Source of the DNA: Gnetum montanum
Lineage: Eukaryota > Streptophyta > Gnetopsida > Gnetales > Gnetaceae
DNA length: 64,000 bases
Assembly (NCBI GenBank): GCA_015680685.1
Contig: MNCI01017882.1
Location: forward strand, 182,471 to 246,470
Reading direction: 5' to 3'
The translations under genes and the position numbers were made by a program. A model generated the notes under the pieces. It searched no databases and was not told where the DNA came from. It saw only the letters and a list, made by a program, of their open reading frames with translations. Below are positions 11,461-23,180 of this stretch, piece after piece (position 1 is the stretch's first letter; the number at the start of each line of letters is the position of its first letter).

Positions 11461-13102
11461 CTTCAGGATCAAGACATTGTTAAGATTCTGGGAATCCCTT
11501 TTCGTTTTAGAGGTTCAACCTCCATTCTTTGGGAGCAGGTTATTTGTTGGATCCAAAAGAAACTAGACAAATGGAAGACTAAACCCCTCACACTTGCGGG
11601 TAAATACTTTGTATGTAAGTCCATATGTGCATCAACCCATGTGTACTACTCTTCGTGTTGGGCCCCCTCCCAAGCTGCCTACCAGAAGCTTGAACGGTTA
11701 TTTCNNNNNNNNNNNNNNNNNNNNNNNNNNNNNNNNNNNNNNNNNNNNNNNNNNNNNNNNNNNNNNNNNNNNNNNNNNNNNNNNNNNNNNNNNNNNNNNN
11801 NNNNNNNNNNNNNNNNNNNNNNNNNNNNNNNNNNNNNNNNNNNNNNNNNNNNNNNNNNNNNNNNNNNNNNNNNNNNNNNNNNNNNNNNNNNNNNNNNNNN
11901 NNNNNNNNNNNNNNNNNNNNNNNNNNNNNNNNNNNNNNNNNNNNNNNNNNNNNNNNNNNNNNNNNNNNNNNNNNNNNNNNNNNNNNNNNNNNNNNNNNNN
12001 NNNNNNNNNNNNNNNNNNNNNNNNNNNNNNNNNNNNNNNNNNNNNNNNNNNNNNNNNNNNNNNNNNNNNNNNNNNNNNNNNNNNNNNNNNNNNNNNNNNN
12101 NNNNNNNNNNNNNNNNNNNNNNNNNNNNNNNNNNNNNNNNNNNNNNNNNNNNNNNNNNNNNNNNNNNNNNNNNNNNNNNNNNNNNNNNNNNNNNNNNNNN
12201 NNNNNNNNNNNNNNNNNNNNNNNNNNNNNNNNNNNNNNNNNNNNNNNNNNNNNNNNNNNNNNNNNNNNNNNNNNNNNNNNNNNNNNNNNNNNNNNNNNNN
12301 NNNNNNNNNNNNNNNNNNNNNNNNNNNNNNNNNNNNNNNNNNNNNNNNNNNNNNNNNNNNNNNNNNNNNNNNNNNNNNNNNNNNNNNNNNNNNNNNNNNN
12401 NNNNNNNNNNNNNNNNNNNNNNNNNNNNNNNNNNNNNNNCATGTGTGGGAGTGGGCTTCCATAGTTTTTCCATCATACAAGCTATCTCAAGAGGATGTCC
12501 TATTCGGCTTTTTGAACATTACTTCTACTAATCTCAAGTTTTTGTGGAAAGTTATTAGGCCTATTATTTTATATTATATTTGGAAGTGAAGATGCAATGT
12601 TATATTTCAAAGGATAGATTATTCTAATATATGTTTGCTCACCAGGTCGGAGAAGTTGCAGATCTTTCGCCTCATTCATTTCCAACTCACATCTCAAGCA
12701 TCTAAGTTCAATCTGGATACTCATCAGTTGGTTCATCTCTTGCAGCCGTGGGAAAGACATGAGCATTCCAGGAACACTCATCATCAGTAATCTTTGTAGG
12801 GAAGCTTCCCCTCTCTGTTGAGTGGAGTCATCATTGGAACTCTCTCTATCATTAATTGAGAGTTGTTTGCCTCATCTAATTCCATGTCATTCTATTTAGT
12901 AATGAGTCAGTATGTGTGGACATTTGATAGTGCCCCAATTCAAGTTTCCTCCTTTAATACTCGTTTATTTATAAGGTTGTTCCTGAGTCTCATTCGCAGT
13001 GCCCCCAGCTTTCCCTTCCCCTCAAACCTATTACTTATTTAGGTTACTGTAATTGATACACTTTTAATAGCAATAGAACTTCTTTTCGGGTCCGACACCC
13101 CC
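11461..13102 (+). pseudogene. LINE C-terminal region and 3' end, part in an N gap
   Basis: After the stop at 11458 the same frame continues with VKILGIPFRFRG and a KKLDKWKTKPLTLAGKYFV segment, the usual connection between RT and the C-terminal zinc-binding region in plant LINEs. After the gap, at about 12440-12588, comes LWKVIRPIILYYIWK, matching the W-x(n)-I-W-K end of the zf-RVT-type region. Stops and loss of similarity follow from 12589. From about 12800 to 13102 I see only non-coding 3' sequence without a poly(A) tail. Confidence 0.7.
11705..12439. other. Assembly gap (735 N)
   Basis: The bases are unknown. Reading frames that appear open across the gap are meaningless. By position it should contain the end of the LINE RT connection region and the zf-RVT-like domain. 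Confidence 0.99.
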
Positions 13103-13404
13103 CATAATGTAAGCACAACTAGTTTAACGCAACATTAAAAAGGCTTGCCTCTATTGGCTCTTCCATACCATGATCTGTGTTTCCTTTGTGATGCATAAAA
13201 TGCAACAAAAAAAAGAAGAAGATAATAATAATAAAAAAAAACTCTTTGTGCTGAGACCTTGAAAGTAGGTGCTGGGGGATCATCTAGCAGTGTGGCCCTG
13301 CGACGCTATGGTGTGGCAGAACTCAGGCACAGCCCTGCGTGTCTGCAACCAGCTGCTTGCCTGTCCTTGCCTTCCATTGCTCGGTCATGTGTGTTGGCTG
13401 TGGG
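13103..13404 (+). repeat. Right copy of the ~300-bp direct repeat flanking the LINE
   Basis: This copy matches 8883-9180 from cataatgtaagc to ggctgtggg. It starts directly after the LINE 3' end and continues without a break into the unassigned DNA at 13405. If it is a target-site duplication, the DNA left of 8883 and right of 13404 was contiguous before insertion. Confidence 0.85.
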
Positions 13405-14334
13405 CTACCTACACTGCGAATGCTCTTTGCTGAGCTACCAACAAAAACCAAAACCTGGCCTCCTGCCATTCCAGTGCCTTGGCTGCCATGATCAGCTGCA
13501 ATACCACCCTGCTGCCACATCCTATGGCAGCCTCCTACTGCGCTGCGCAAACCCTCACGCATTCCTGAACCATGCAGCCTGGCCAACACTGCTGCCTCGC
13601 TCTCTACCCCTGCCATGCCCCTTGCTCTTCCTTGTTTCGTGCACCGCCCACTACTCCTTCGTAGCACCCTCGGGCTGCTCTCGTTTGTCACGGCTCGTGC
13701 TCCCCTCGTGTTAAATAACAAAAAAGATAAATGGGGGGAATTGGCAAATCCTCGTTGGCCCACACTGCCTAGTGTGGTCACCAACGCCGTGTTGTTCACA
13801 TCCCCACTGACACTTGCGTGTTCAGGCTGTTTCACTGCCACAGCGCCACCATTGCAACGAGCTACATGGGACAATAGCTCATGCAGCCATAGTCTACTGC
13901 GGTCGCCAAAACCGCCCCCATTCGAACACTGCAACCCGCGTATGATGCCGCTGAACCTTTATCACCTTCCACATGCTATCGCTTGCCTCTCATTGTGCTT
14001 CACCCCTGCAGCCCTCATGACCTCCTTTATGGTTCCTACTGTCGCCTTCCTTGGTTGTAGTAGCTGACTGCACAATGCCAGCACCACCCTCCTACTCCTT
14101 GATGTCAATCCCTGCCATGCCATGTTGGTGCCTTGCACAACATCAAATCCTCACCAGTGCCACTCTCTTGCTGTAGCACCATGAAAACCCTCAACATCGC
14201 CACACGCTAGAACCATCAAAAGCCTTGGCATTGCATCTTGCCCTCACAAGCCTTCATCTTCTTACCTTCTATCAAGCCGTTGTGCCACTCACTTGCCGTT
14301 GAAACACCACCAAATTTGGGCTACGGCGTCTCGA
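13405..14334. other. Unassigned GC-rich DNA
   Basis: The stretch is richer in G+C and CpG than its neighbours, and several frames stay open by composition alone, with Leu, Pro, Ser and Cys-rich translations on both strands. No conserved domain is recognisable. It could be the outer part of the element F LTR, or the target DNA into which the LINE inserted. Confidence 0.4.
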
Positions 14335-14344
14335 CTGCAAATTT

Positions 14345-14945
14345 GCCTAAGTGTCAGCATAAGACTATTTTATGCAAATTTTTCTAAGTGTTGGGACTAT
14401 GCTCTTCACTACCCCAAAGTGTAGTTAACCTAGTGGAGAGCGTAGTTATCTCCAAAACCAATTTTTTGCAATTTTGTCTAAGTGTCATCATGAAGCAAGA
14501 AACTGCAAATATTTTTAACGTGTTCGGACTATGCTCTCCATTGCCTCAGAGCATAGTGTAAAGTAAGCTGTAAAGCAAGAAACTGCAAAAATTTTTCTAA
14601 GTGTAAAGCAAGCTGCTGTAGATTTTTTTAAGTGCTGAGACTATGCTCTCCATTGCCTCAGAACGTAGTCAAGCGTAGTTAGCATAAAGGCCCACTTTAT
14701 CATAGATTTTCCTAAGTGTTGAGACTACACTCTCCACTAGCCTAGAGCGTAGTCAAGCGTAGTCAACTGGAAACTAGTTTCTGCAAGTTTTGACAAGTGT
14801 TGGGACTATGCTCATCCTTAGTTGGGAGTGTAGTCAGCCTCCCATGGGAGCATAGTTAGCACTTAGCCATTTTTTGCAAATTTTTTTAAGTGTTGGACTA
14901 TGCTCTTCTCTAATCTAGAGTGTAGACAAGTGTAGTTAGCCAAAA
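14345..14945 (+). repeat. Degenerate tandem array of hairpin-forming units
   Basis: Six or seven units of roughly 60-120 bp each hold an A/T-rich lead (tgcaaatttttctaagtgtt) and then gggactatgctctcc, a short spacer and a complementary arm of the type gagagcgtagtc. The clearest case has arms actatgctct at 14528-14537 and agagcatagt at 14548-14557, a perfect 10-bp inverted repeat with a 10-base loop. Similar pairs occur at 14638-14670, 14722-14754, 14803-14835 and 14895-14935. The array lies upstream of the TATA box, where U3 enhancer repeats are found in other LTRs. Confidence 0.8.
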
Positions 14946-15305
14946 TAGCCTCCACAGGCCTCCACAACGCAGCATCAACATTCAGCTCAGCTCCAACTCA
15001 TCTCCAACAAGCATAGTGAGCAAAATGCATCCTTGGTGTATCTCCTTTTTTGACCCCAAATCATAACTATGCTCAACCCCACACAAGACAGTGGAGAGAG
15101 TAGTCTCTAAAGTTGCATTTTTTTATGTACATTGTGGTCTTTTCAACACATATACATGCACTTGGTAGCATAGTCACAGTTTCGAAGAGTCTAGTAGAGC
15201 ATAACACTACTAGTCTCAGTGGAAAGTGTAGTTGGGTGACAACGTAGTCCCAACCGTTTCACTGCCATGTGGTAGTCTCTTCGCATTTCACACTAAACCT
15301 AGCTT

Positions 15306-15313
15306 TATAAATA
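15306..15313 (+). promoter_or_regulatory. TATA box in the 5' LTR of element F
   Basis: TATAAATA is preceded by aaacctagct and followed by cctc. The matching site in the other LTR copy is at 18837-18844. Conservation of the box in both copies supports a promoter role; transcription would start about 30 bases downstream. Confidence 0.6.
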
Positions 15314-16035
15314 CCTCTATCCTCAACATTTTAGGGGTTGGCAAATTTGAAGTAGAGTGGGCATTTTGGAATTTTGGGCAGACAAAAAAAAAAAAGGCAC
15401 ACCAATGAATTGGAGAGAGGTAGAGTTGCATACCACCATAGCCCCATTGTAGGACACCGTAGCCCACTACACACCATGGTGGCCAACTTGATAAACGTAT
15501 ACACCCCAATGAGTGCTAGTCTTCACGGAAAGATACCTTCGAGATTGTAATTACATTCTCCATTGTGCCTGTTGTACATCGCGTACCTTCTCAACCCTTT
15601 TGGAGTTAACTATGCTCAACCCCATTTGGGGTGGTGTTTTGCCCTCTCTCTTTCTCTTTCTTGGCATTTTCAGCATTTTACTTGCATTTTCTGTATTTTA
15701 CTTGCATTTTCTATTGTTTTCACGCATAGCCATGCTTGGGCCGTAGTCCCTGCATGTGGACATATTTGTTTTTCACTTAAACCCTTTGACTACGCTCACA
15801 TCCATTGACACCATTGACACCGTCAACACTCCATGAACACTTAGCATTATTTTGCATTAGCATTGCAGCTAACCATGTTGCACCCCATTTACATTCAATA
15901 AGTCCCTGTTCAATTGATAAGATCATTTAGGTCACCTTGTCTCTGCCTCCAGTAGGCCCTCACATAGACTCAAGGATAGGCTATGCGCCCATGGACCCCT
16001 TGATGTTCCAGCCACTGACATTTTTGATCATTACA

Positions 16036-16479
16036 GTTTCTAGCACTAGAAGGAGGGTTGAACCGTTTCCTCTTTCTAACTCCATTGGTGGTTGTCTCAC
16101 GTGCTCTTTATGTCACCATTGCTAGCTTTGGGCTAGCATAGACTCGACAGCCCTGTGAACCTACCACATATGCAATAGTAGCTGGAACTTAGGCCAACAT
16201 AGACATTATCTACTAATTGGTTGGTGTAGACTGGACCCCATCGTCGGTTCCCTTGGAATCCTCACGTAGCAACCCTAGAGCATACATTTTCACTTAGCTA
16301 AATTCTGGGCTTTTAGTAGAGAGCGTAGTTAGCTCTTAGCATAGAGAGAGTACTCTCCAAACTTAGCCGTTCTTTTTGCAGTTTCTAGACTTAGTTGTTT
16401 TTCTGTAGTTTCTAGAGTTAGCCATTTTCTGCAACTAGTAAAGTCAGCCATTTTCTGCAACTTTTAACTTGCACACATG
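16036..16479 (+). other. Leader between 5' LTR and gag of element F
   Basis: No coding potential is evident. The sequence contains further gagcgtagt-type motifs near 16318-16350 like those of the LTR. A primer-binding site is expected directly after 16035 but nothing there clearly matches a tRNA 3' end. Confidence 0.4.
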
Positions 16480-18497
16480 AGTCCTGAACAACCTTCGACA
16501 TCAGTTCTAAGCACACTCATTGTCTTGCCAACTCAACAAGAAAATAGGATTAACCACCTTGCTAGTCCTGTCATGGTAGAGCCAAGGCAATCCCTTAGGT
16601 TGTGTGGCTAAGATCCTGAGTATACCATGCTAAATGATGAACAATACAACTTCATCTGTGTGAAGATCCAAGTGGGCCTGTTTGTAGACCGCTTAGACAT
16701 GGAAGCAAAGTGAGGCTACGAGCTTGTCCACCTAAATGGATAGGACTATATCCCCTCCCCTGTTAACTTCATCTCACTTACAAAACCTTACCAGTGGATA
16801 CTTGCTTAGCTTGTTTGAACAAGTGAGCATGTAGTAGGGATAGATTATGAGGAACCCTTGTAAGAAGAGTAGGACAAGTTTGAGGCTTGTTCTAAGCATG
16901 AGGACTCCTTTCACATAGTCTTCTAGTGGATGATCTCCAATCTAGCCCTCCTGTAATCCCATCCACTTATCTTTCTCAAGACAGTTATAGCCTCGATGTT
17001 ACCTTCTAGGTCAAAGCCTATGGTAGCAACACACCAGATGCAGCATACACGTTAAGATGCACTACCTCCTATTAACTTGCCCTTCGTGGCATTGTCACAA
17101 GTTGCCCAATCATCCCTACCAGCAACAATTATGCCTACTCAGCCTTACGTTCACACCGTGCATGTCTCTTAGCCCAAATGACTTAGGCACCTTACGTCCT
17201 ACTTGTTTTGTTGGAATCCTCAGTAGTGGTTCAATCCACACATGCATGACATGCCCTAGTCACTGGGCCTGTAGCACAGCTAGCACAACAAGCACCTTAC
17301 ATGATCCCACAACCTACAACTAGGTTGTGGACCACACAACTGGCACAGTAGGTAGCATAATTAATGTTGCCCGTTGCTACATCCCAAAACTTGGATTAGG
17401 CATTTCAACTGATCCAAACCTTAACGGAAGAGGTCAAGCAACTCAAGGCCACCTCCTTTGAAATGATTCATGTAGTGGACTTCTACCAAGATGATCCCCT
17501 AAGTCCTGCTGTTCCACCACTAACTTGGTTTATTGGAATCCTACTACCCCACTTCACCAAGTACAATGGTGAAGGGGACCCCAATGCACACCTTGTAACA
17601 TTTAGGTCTAAGTGCCTACTACTACAGGCATGGCCACACACTATCATATGCATTTTTGCCATGTCACTCATTGGCAAGGTGCTCGATTAGTACTAGGCAT
17701 TACACAAGGGCTTTATCTCCTTTTTAGAGGATCTTCTAAGTCAATTCAACATGCTCTTCAAGTACAACTTGAAGATTCAAACCACCCTTGATTAGCTGAT
17801 GTAGATTAAACAGGGCCACCTAGAGCTTGTGCAAAAATTTATCCAATGCTAGAGCACCTCATTGAATGAAATCCAAGAGCCCATAGCAGAGATGCACCTC
17901 TTGGATATCTTCAAGGATGTAGTTAATGACTTCATCAAGTCAAAATTGTACTACTTGGCCCCGTAGTCCTTGAGCCAAGCCTTTGCCCAGACCAAAAGCA
18001 TACAGGACATGGTGGAAGCCAACAAGGATCTAGCCTACAGGGCCTATAAGAACCTACATGTCAAAAAAAAATAAGGATAAGGGAAAGCAAACTACAATCA
18101 TGGTGACTATGGTCAAAGAGGCCAAAACAACTAACTTGAGGCCAATGGCCAAGCCACCTAAGGCCTCAACTAACAACCCAATTGCTAGCCCTAGCACAAT
18201 AACTAACTAGCCTATGTCATCAGTGGCCACAACACAAGTTTCTTAAAGGCCTAACTTTGAGCGCAAGGATATCTCAAAGTATACCTTGTTACCCCTTAAG
18301 CCTTCAGAACTATTGGACTAACTGCTGAAGGTTAGACATATTCAGTACAAGTAGATTTCTGAAGATGCTTGCAAAAGACATGATAGATATTGCAAGCTCC
18401 TAAGGAATCTTGCGTCAACAACCCTGAATGAACCCTAGTCTTGAAACACTTTAGGCTAGATTGGTTTTGTCACTACCACCAGTTTCTCGGTTACTAC
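16480..18497 (+). pseudogene. gag remnant of element F (Tat-like Ty3/gypsy)
   Basis: The core at 17463-17690 reads IGILLPHFTKYNGEGDPNAH followed by LVTFRSKCLLLQAWPHTIIC and AMSLIGKVLD, close to the gag core of element H. It ends where Trp codons became TAG at two places (D-stop-Y-stop). Later pieces include EMHLLDIFKDVVNDFIKSKL (about 17890) and a YRAYKNL segment (about 18040), which H also has. The zinc-knuckle region breaks down before 18497, and no protease, RT or integrase is present: the internal region was deleted straight into the 3' LTR. Confidence 0.75.
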
Positions 18498-18836
18498 AAC
18501 TAGTAGTCAACCTCTCGTGGAGAGTGTAGTAAGCCAAAACAACCTCCAAAGGCCTTCACAATGTAGCACTGGCATTAGCTTAGCTTTAACTCATCTCCAG
18601 TAAGCATAGTGAGCAAAATGCATCCTTGCTGTATTCCCTTTTTTGGCCCTAAATCATAACTACGCTCGACCCCACACAAGATAGTGGAGAGCGTAGTCTC
18701 GGAGTGTAGTCTCCAAAATTGCATTTTTCAGGTACATTGTAGTCTTTTCAGTGCATATATATTTAGGTAACAACGTAGTCCCAACCATCCCACTGCCACG
18801 TGGTAGTCTTCCCACATTTCACACTAAACCTAGCCC

Positions 18837-18844
18837 TATAAATA
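18837..18844 (+). promoter_or_regulatory. TATA box in the 3' LTR of element F
   Basis: TATAAATA stands in the same context as the box at 15306-15313. Confidence 0.55.
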
Positions 18845-19174
18845 CCTTTGTCCTCAATGTTTTAGGGGGTTGGAAAATTTGAAGTAGCATAGGCATTTTG
18901 GCATTTTGGGCGAACAAAAAACAAAATGCACACTAGTGAATTAGAGAGAGGTAGAGTTGCATACCACCATAGCCCCACGGTAGGACACTGCAGCCCACTA
19001 CACACTGTGGCAGCCAACTCGGTAGACATAGACACCCCAACAAGCACCACTCTTTACATCCAAATACCTCCGAGACTATGACTATGCTCTCCATTGTGCC
19101 TATTTTACATTGTGTACCTTTTCACTCCTTTTGGAGTTAACAACACTCAATCCTATTTGGGATGGTGTTTCACC

Positions 19175-19179
19175 TTCTC
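19175..19179. repeat. Target-site duplication of element E (left)
   Basis: The five bases ttctc precede the left LTR and recur at 25237-25241 directly after the right LTR. Confidence 0.85.
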
Positions 19180-19762
19180 TGTAACAACGTTGCCTTGACG
19201 TTGTCTGGCACCCCAAGGAATTCTCCAAGGTCCAATGGATCTGGGGTGGAAGACCTGGGGAATACGCCTCAAGCAAGCAAGCATTTCACAAGTGAGTGCA
19301 AGCAAAAGCATAGCTTCTTAACATACATGACCATGCACCTCATGGAGGGTAAACAACTCCAAAATGAGGACCAAGCAAACAAGCACACACACAACCTTGT
19401 AGACAACATCGATGAGAGGGAAGACGATGCACCTACAAGGGAAGGTGCCTCACTCCAAGATCCCTCACGATCTGGTACAAAGTGTGGCTTGGCATCGCAC
19501 CAAAACTATCCAGTCTTGGCTGCCTACATATCTACGACCGCCGTAGAATCAGGGCCATGTAGTTCTCCTCAGAGAAGAGGGAAGGAAGAGGACTTAGAGA
19601 AGAGAGTTGCAACAGGAGGGTGTCCTATTGCTAGCTTGGTACCACCAAGCCGGGGTGGGTTTTGTAACACTTGAGAGCCACCCGAGGGCACCTCAGAGTG
19701 TTCCATGGCCCCCAAACCATGGGGAGAGCCCAAGAGAACCACCATCTGGGACATCTCTCACA
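19180..19762 (-). repeat. 3' LTR of element E
   Basis: On the plus strand it starts TGTAACAACG and ends CATCTCTCACA. It has the same length as the right LTR (583 bp), with TGT...ACA termini. Confidence 0.88.
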
Positions 19763-19777
19763 ATCCTCCCCCACACA
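19763..19777 (-). promoter_or_regulatory. Polypurine tract of element E
   Basis: The plus strand reads atcctcccccacaca; the minus strand therefore has a G-rich purine run (gggggaggat) directly upstream of the 3' LTR, the expected primer for plus-strand DNA synthesis. Confidence 0.65.
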
Positions 19778-22700
19778 AAGAAGCGACGTCCTCGGAGTGG
19801 AGCCTAGGATAGCTTCAAGTGTACACTTCTACATGGGTTCGGAACTCCATCAATTTCGGGGATCCGTCAACTCCTTAGACGCCAAGCTTGAAGGAAGGTA
19901 CCAACCCCAACACCTGATACGTCCTTTAATCCAATGCCTTGCATGAAATGCAAGGGCAATTGGAAGAAGCCCAAGACTTCCCTTCTCTATACGAGCGGGA
20001 GAGACCAACCCAAAGGGCCAACATCTCTAAGGCATCCCCTAGATTCATCCCTTATGAGGGTCTAGAGACATATCTTCTTGCGTAAACCCATACTTATGCA
20101 AGAAGACAGCTCCTCTTCCACAAGTCCTGCCGAGTTCCTTTGTGAATGGCATCTCAGCACCCATTGATTTTTTTTGAGGGCTCACCAGGGCCACTACCCA
20201 TGGTGAGGAACTTGGGAACATCACACCAAGAGGGAGGACATGCTCCGAAGAGCCATGTCTCCACAAGAAACTCATGCTTGCCAGAACTCCATGTTCTGCT
20301 ACTCCCATTGAGATCAGAACTCCATGTTCTGCCACTTGCATTGAGACCCATGGGGTCTCACCAGTGCAACCCTCTAAGCATTGATTCCACATGCATCGAT
20401 ACCATGCGCATTCTCTTTTTCTCATTATGTTTGTTCAAGATGGTATGAAGGGAGTCAAGCATGTTCTCCCATACAAACATGGTACAAGGATAGATCTTTT
20501 GAGCTTGACCTTGCCATTTGCAGACACCAGCATATCATGCCTCAATTCATCATTCATCATTCCAACAAGAGAGAAGATCCAAAAATTTGTTTGGAAACTT
20601 CTCAAAGAGGCTAACATACAACAAGCCCCAACTATCAGCAACACCTCTTGTGATTGTCCAACATCAAGAATGCTTGCTCGAATGTTAGAACAAGGGAGGG
20701 TCAATTCGGCAGCCAACCTCATGACAATCCTCCATCACCTATCTCATATTATCCATAAGTACACCATCGAATGCAACCATGATATCCCGTTCATGGAGAA
20801 GGATCATTGACATTTACCACATGCAAGCTATCCATCAACTCCAAGTTATGAGACAAGCACCATTATCTAAACTCAAGGTCCACTAATGAATATAGAGTCA
20901 CCTCAGAGAGTAACCAGTTCATGAATTCTTCGAGGAACATCAACATTCTCAGAATTTACATTTCCCCACTATCTCAAGAACGACTACCAGTCTTGCAATC
21001 AACACCTTTCAGTAGATTTTGCACTTGCAGGAAGAATCCTCTTTAGGAGGTTTCTTCCATAGGAAAGTATAGTAGCCCAACTACACCTTACTCATCATAC
21101 ACACCCAAGTAGTCAATATAGCCAATAGAACCATATCTGGAACTGTCACCAGCTAAGGGAAGACATGGGTTTACAAGTCTTACCCAAATTCAATTTTCAC
21201 CTTGAGAACAACTCGAGACACCAAGAATTTTTGTTTCGTCTTGGGAGATCTAGGTTTATCCTAGTCAAACCCATTTACATCAATTTGTGGTGGACAAGGC
21301 CACACCACTACCTATTATCATTCAACCCAACAACAAACACAAGTCATCAACAACATCTTGCCCATAGGAGACCAGGTCCTCAAGATAGTTTTTACATGGA
21401 ATGGGCTTTCATCAACATCATTTACAACTCAAACACAAAACAATTCATCCCCGAAGGGTTTACAATCAGGATGGTCTACCAGAGAACCCCAACAAGAAAG
21501 TTACTTTGAAGACCCCAAAACTACGAGAGTACACAAGATCATGCCTTGCTTACACGAAGAGGAATATGTATCTTTAATTTACATCAATAACATGATCTCA
21601 CAAAGGAGGTTTCATGAATTTCACAAGGGTAACAACATCCTGTCTCTGAGAATAAGCCCAACGAGTTCACGAACATGGGATCACTGCTTATAGTAGACAA
21701 CCATCTCAATACCACCTGCCTTATTATGTCAGGAACTGAAGAGGGCATCCATTGAAATGGAGGATGATCCCTCAAGATCAACTCTGCTATCCCACCAGGG
21801 AGGTGAGAACACCAACATGAATTAACCTCACACCAGAGACATGGGACAATACATCCGGGAGGGACTGCATGATACATCAGTGTACATAAGGGACAGGAGT
21901 ACACATGAAAATTCAGCAAGACACCATAGCCTATTAGGCACAATGAGTCCCCAATCACGAAATCACACCATAGACAACAAACACACCCATAAATCCCAAT
22001 CTATGAGAGTGCATCATAGCTCTCCAAAGCACCAGAAGCAATTTGTCACGAGAGCCCACCAACATGCACAAATCATTAGAAACCCCGAAACATGAGAGCA
22101 TCAGATCAAGTGTTTCGAGCACATTCAAGCCCACCAAGCAAGGCCACCAAGAGAAATCACAATTTCTGTATCTGTAACGTCATATATTCAAGGATGGACC
22201 ACCATCCCAACGTTTGGACAGCTGCTCCCTGATTTGCTTCCAACATGGAAGAGCAAGTCTAGGTGCCAATACCTAGAACTCAACTCAACTCCACCGCTAG
22301 ACATCACATTGATCTGAATTTCAGTCATCATTGATCATCTGTGGACAGATCTTTGCCAGTCTAGGGACACGAGAAAATGTGTTTTCAAGATTTGTCCTGT
22401 CCCAAGGACGTTCACCAAGCATACACCATACAGGCATGCCAACATCATCAAGAACACATGGCACCAGTTCAAGAGCATAATGGGCAAGGACATGCCCTGG
22501 TCCGTTTGTTACAACACCATATCACAATTGAAGCATTTCTCATGAGGTTTTCGGAAGAATTATACATCATGGCACAAAGGCCATTTACAACATATAGCAA
22601 GGGCGCTTTAAAACAAGCACTAGGAAAACACCATACATCAAGCTTGGCCTTGTCATAGTGTGTGGCATAGGCCTACAACCAGGAGACAACTGAGTCATAT

Positions 22701-23180
22701 AGGCAATACATCCAGCACTTTTGAGTGCATACAACCGAATTGAGAACACCACAAGGGTACATTTCACACCCAAGGATCGGATTACATTCATATATGGGAA
22801 CATACATGGTATTTGGGAATGCTACCCAAGCCTAAAAGGCTATAGGACAAACTACCCAAGCCCATCCAAGGCTAAAGGATTTAGGCCACCAAGAGCATCC
22901 ATGAAGAACCATGCTGTTTTGAGAAAAACCTATCTCTGTCACGAAGCCTAAACAATCTGTCATTGCACCACTGTCTCAAAAGATACATGATCTGCCGTTG
23001 CACTGAACCCACTGCATGAGTAACCTCGAATGAAAACGATTCGAGACACGAACGCAACGATCAAATAACGAAACACACCAACTGAGTATCTACCATCCTG
23101 CCATAGTGGGACCTCATTGCATTGGCCACTCCTAGGCCATCAGTATCCGGCATGGCCAAGGATACCATTTCATGCCATCT
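19778..23180 (-). other. Internal non-coding region of element E, first part
   Basis: Six-frame inspection shows only short ORFs without recognisable domains. A local imperfect duplication at about 20283-20345 repeats gaactccatgttctgc twice and encodes a repeated AEHGVL in one minus-strand frame. Nothing else coding or structural is recognisable. Confidence 0.6.

Larger units (their letters stand above)
9181..13102 (+). mobile_element. 5'-truncated LINE (L1-like non-LTR retrotransposon)
   Basis: The element carries an endonuclease domain followed by a reverse transcriptase and a C-terminal region, the order of ORF2 in plant L1-like LINEs. The first ORF and the start of the endonuclease are missing, as expected when target-primed reverse transcription stops early. 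The 3' end, around cgggtccgacacccc, has no poly(A) tail. Both sides are bounded by a ~300-bp direct repeat that is best read as an unusually long target-site duplication. A 735-base N run (11705-12439) hides part of the C-terminal region. Confidence 0.9.
14335..16035 (+). mobile_element. 5' LTR of gag-only Ty3/gypsy element F (left edge unresolved)
   Basis: From about 14930 onward the sequence is repeated at 18524-19179 plus 25242-25626, ending in TTACA at 16035 and 25626 in both copies. The two copies flank a gag remnant on the same strand, so they are read as LTRs. A TATA box lies at 15306-15313 in a matching context in both copies. The left part is a degenerate hairpin array that is largely deleted in the other copy, so the true 5' end of the LTR cannot be placed; 14335 is only the start of the array. 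No convincing primer-binding site follows 16035. Confidence 0.65.
18500..19179 (+). mobile_element. 3' LTR of element F, left part
   Basis: Homology to the 5' LTR begins near 18500, where tagtcaacctctcgtggagagtgtagt matches 14830-14860 before a deletion of the next hairpin unit, and continues to 19179, where element E interrupts it. The TATA box is at 18837-18844. The remainder of this LTR resumes at 25242. Confidence 0.75.

Noticed and set aside
11588-12589. Several long open frames of 260-330 codons on both strands
   Set aside because: They are almost entirely made of the N gap at 11705-12439; the real bases outside the gap add only short pieces.
13259-14067. Overlapping plus- and minus-strand ORFs of 150-200 codons that could look like a gene
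   Set aside because: They follow from GC-rich composition; translations in several frames are equally open, Leu/Pro/Ser/Cys-rich and match no known domain. Part lies in the LINE-flanking repeat.
14345-14945. CRISPR-like repeat array
   Set aside because: Units are degenerate, of variable length, without constant repeats or unique spacers, and sit in the U3 part of a plant LTR.
19162-19674. ORF of 170 codons, nearly repeated at 24531-25148 as 205 codons
   Set aside because: Both lie on the antisense strand of the element E LTRs, which explains the repetition; no domain is recognisable and the LTR is 583 bp with normal ends.
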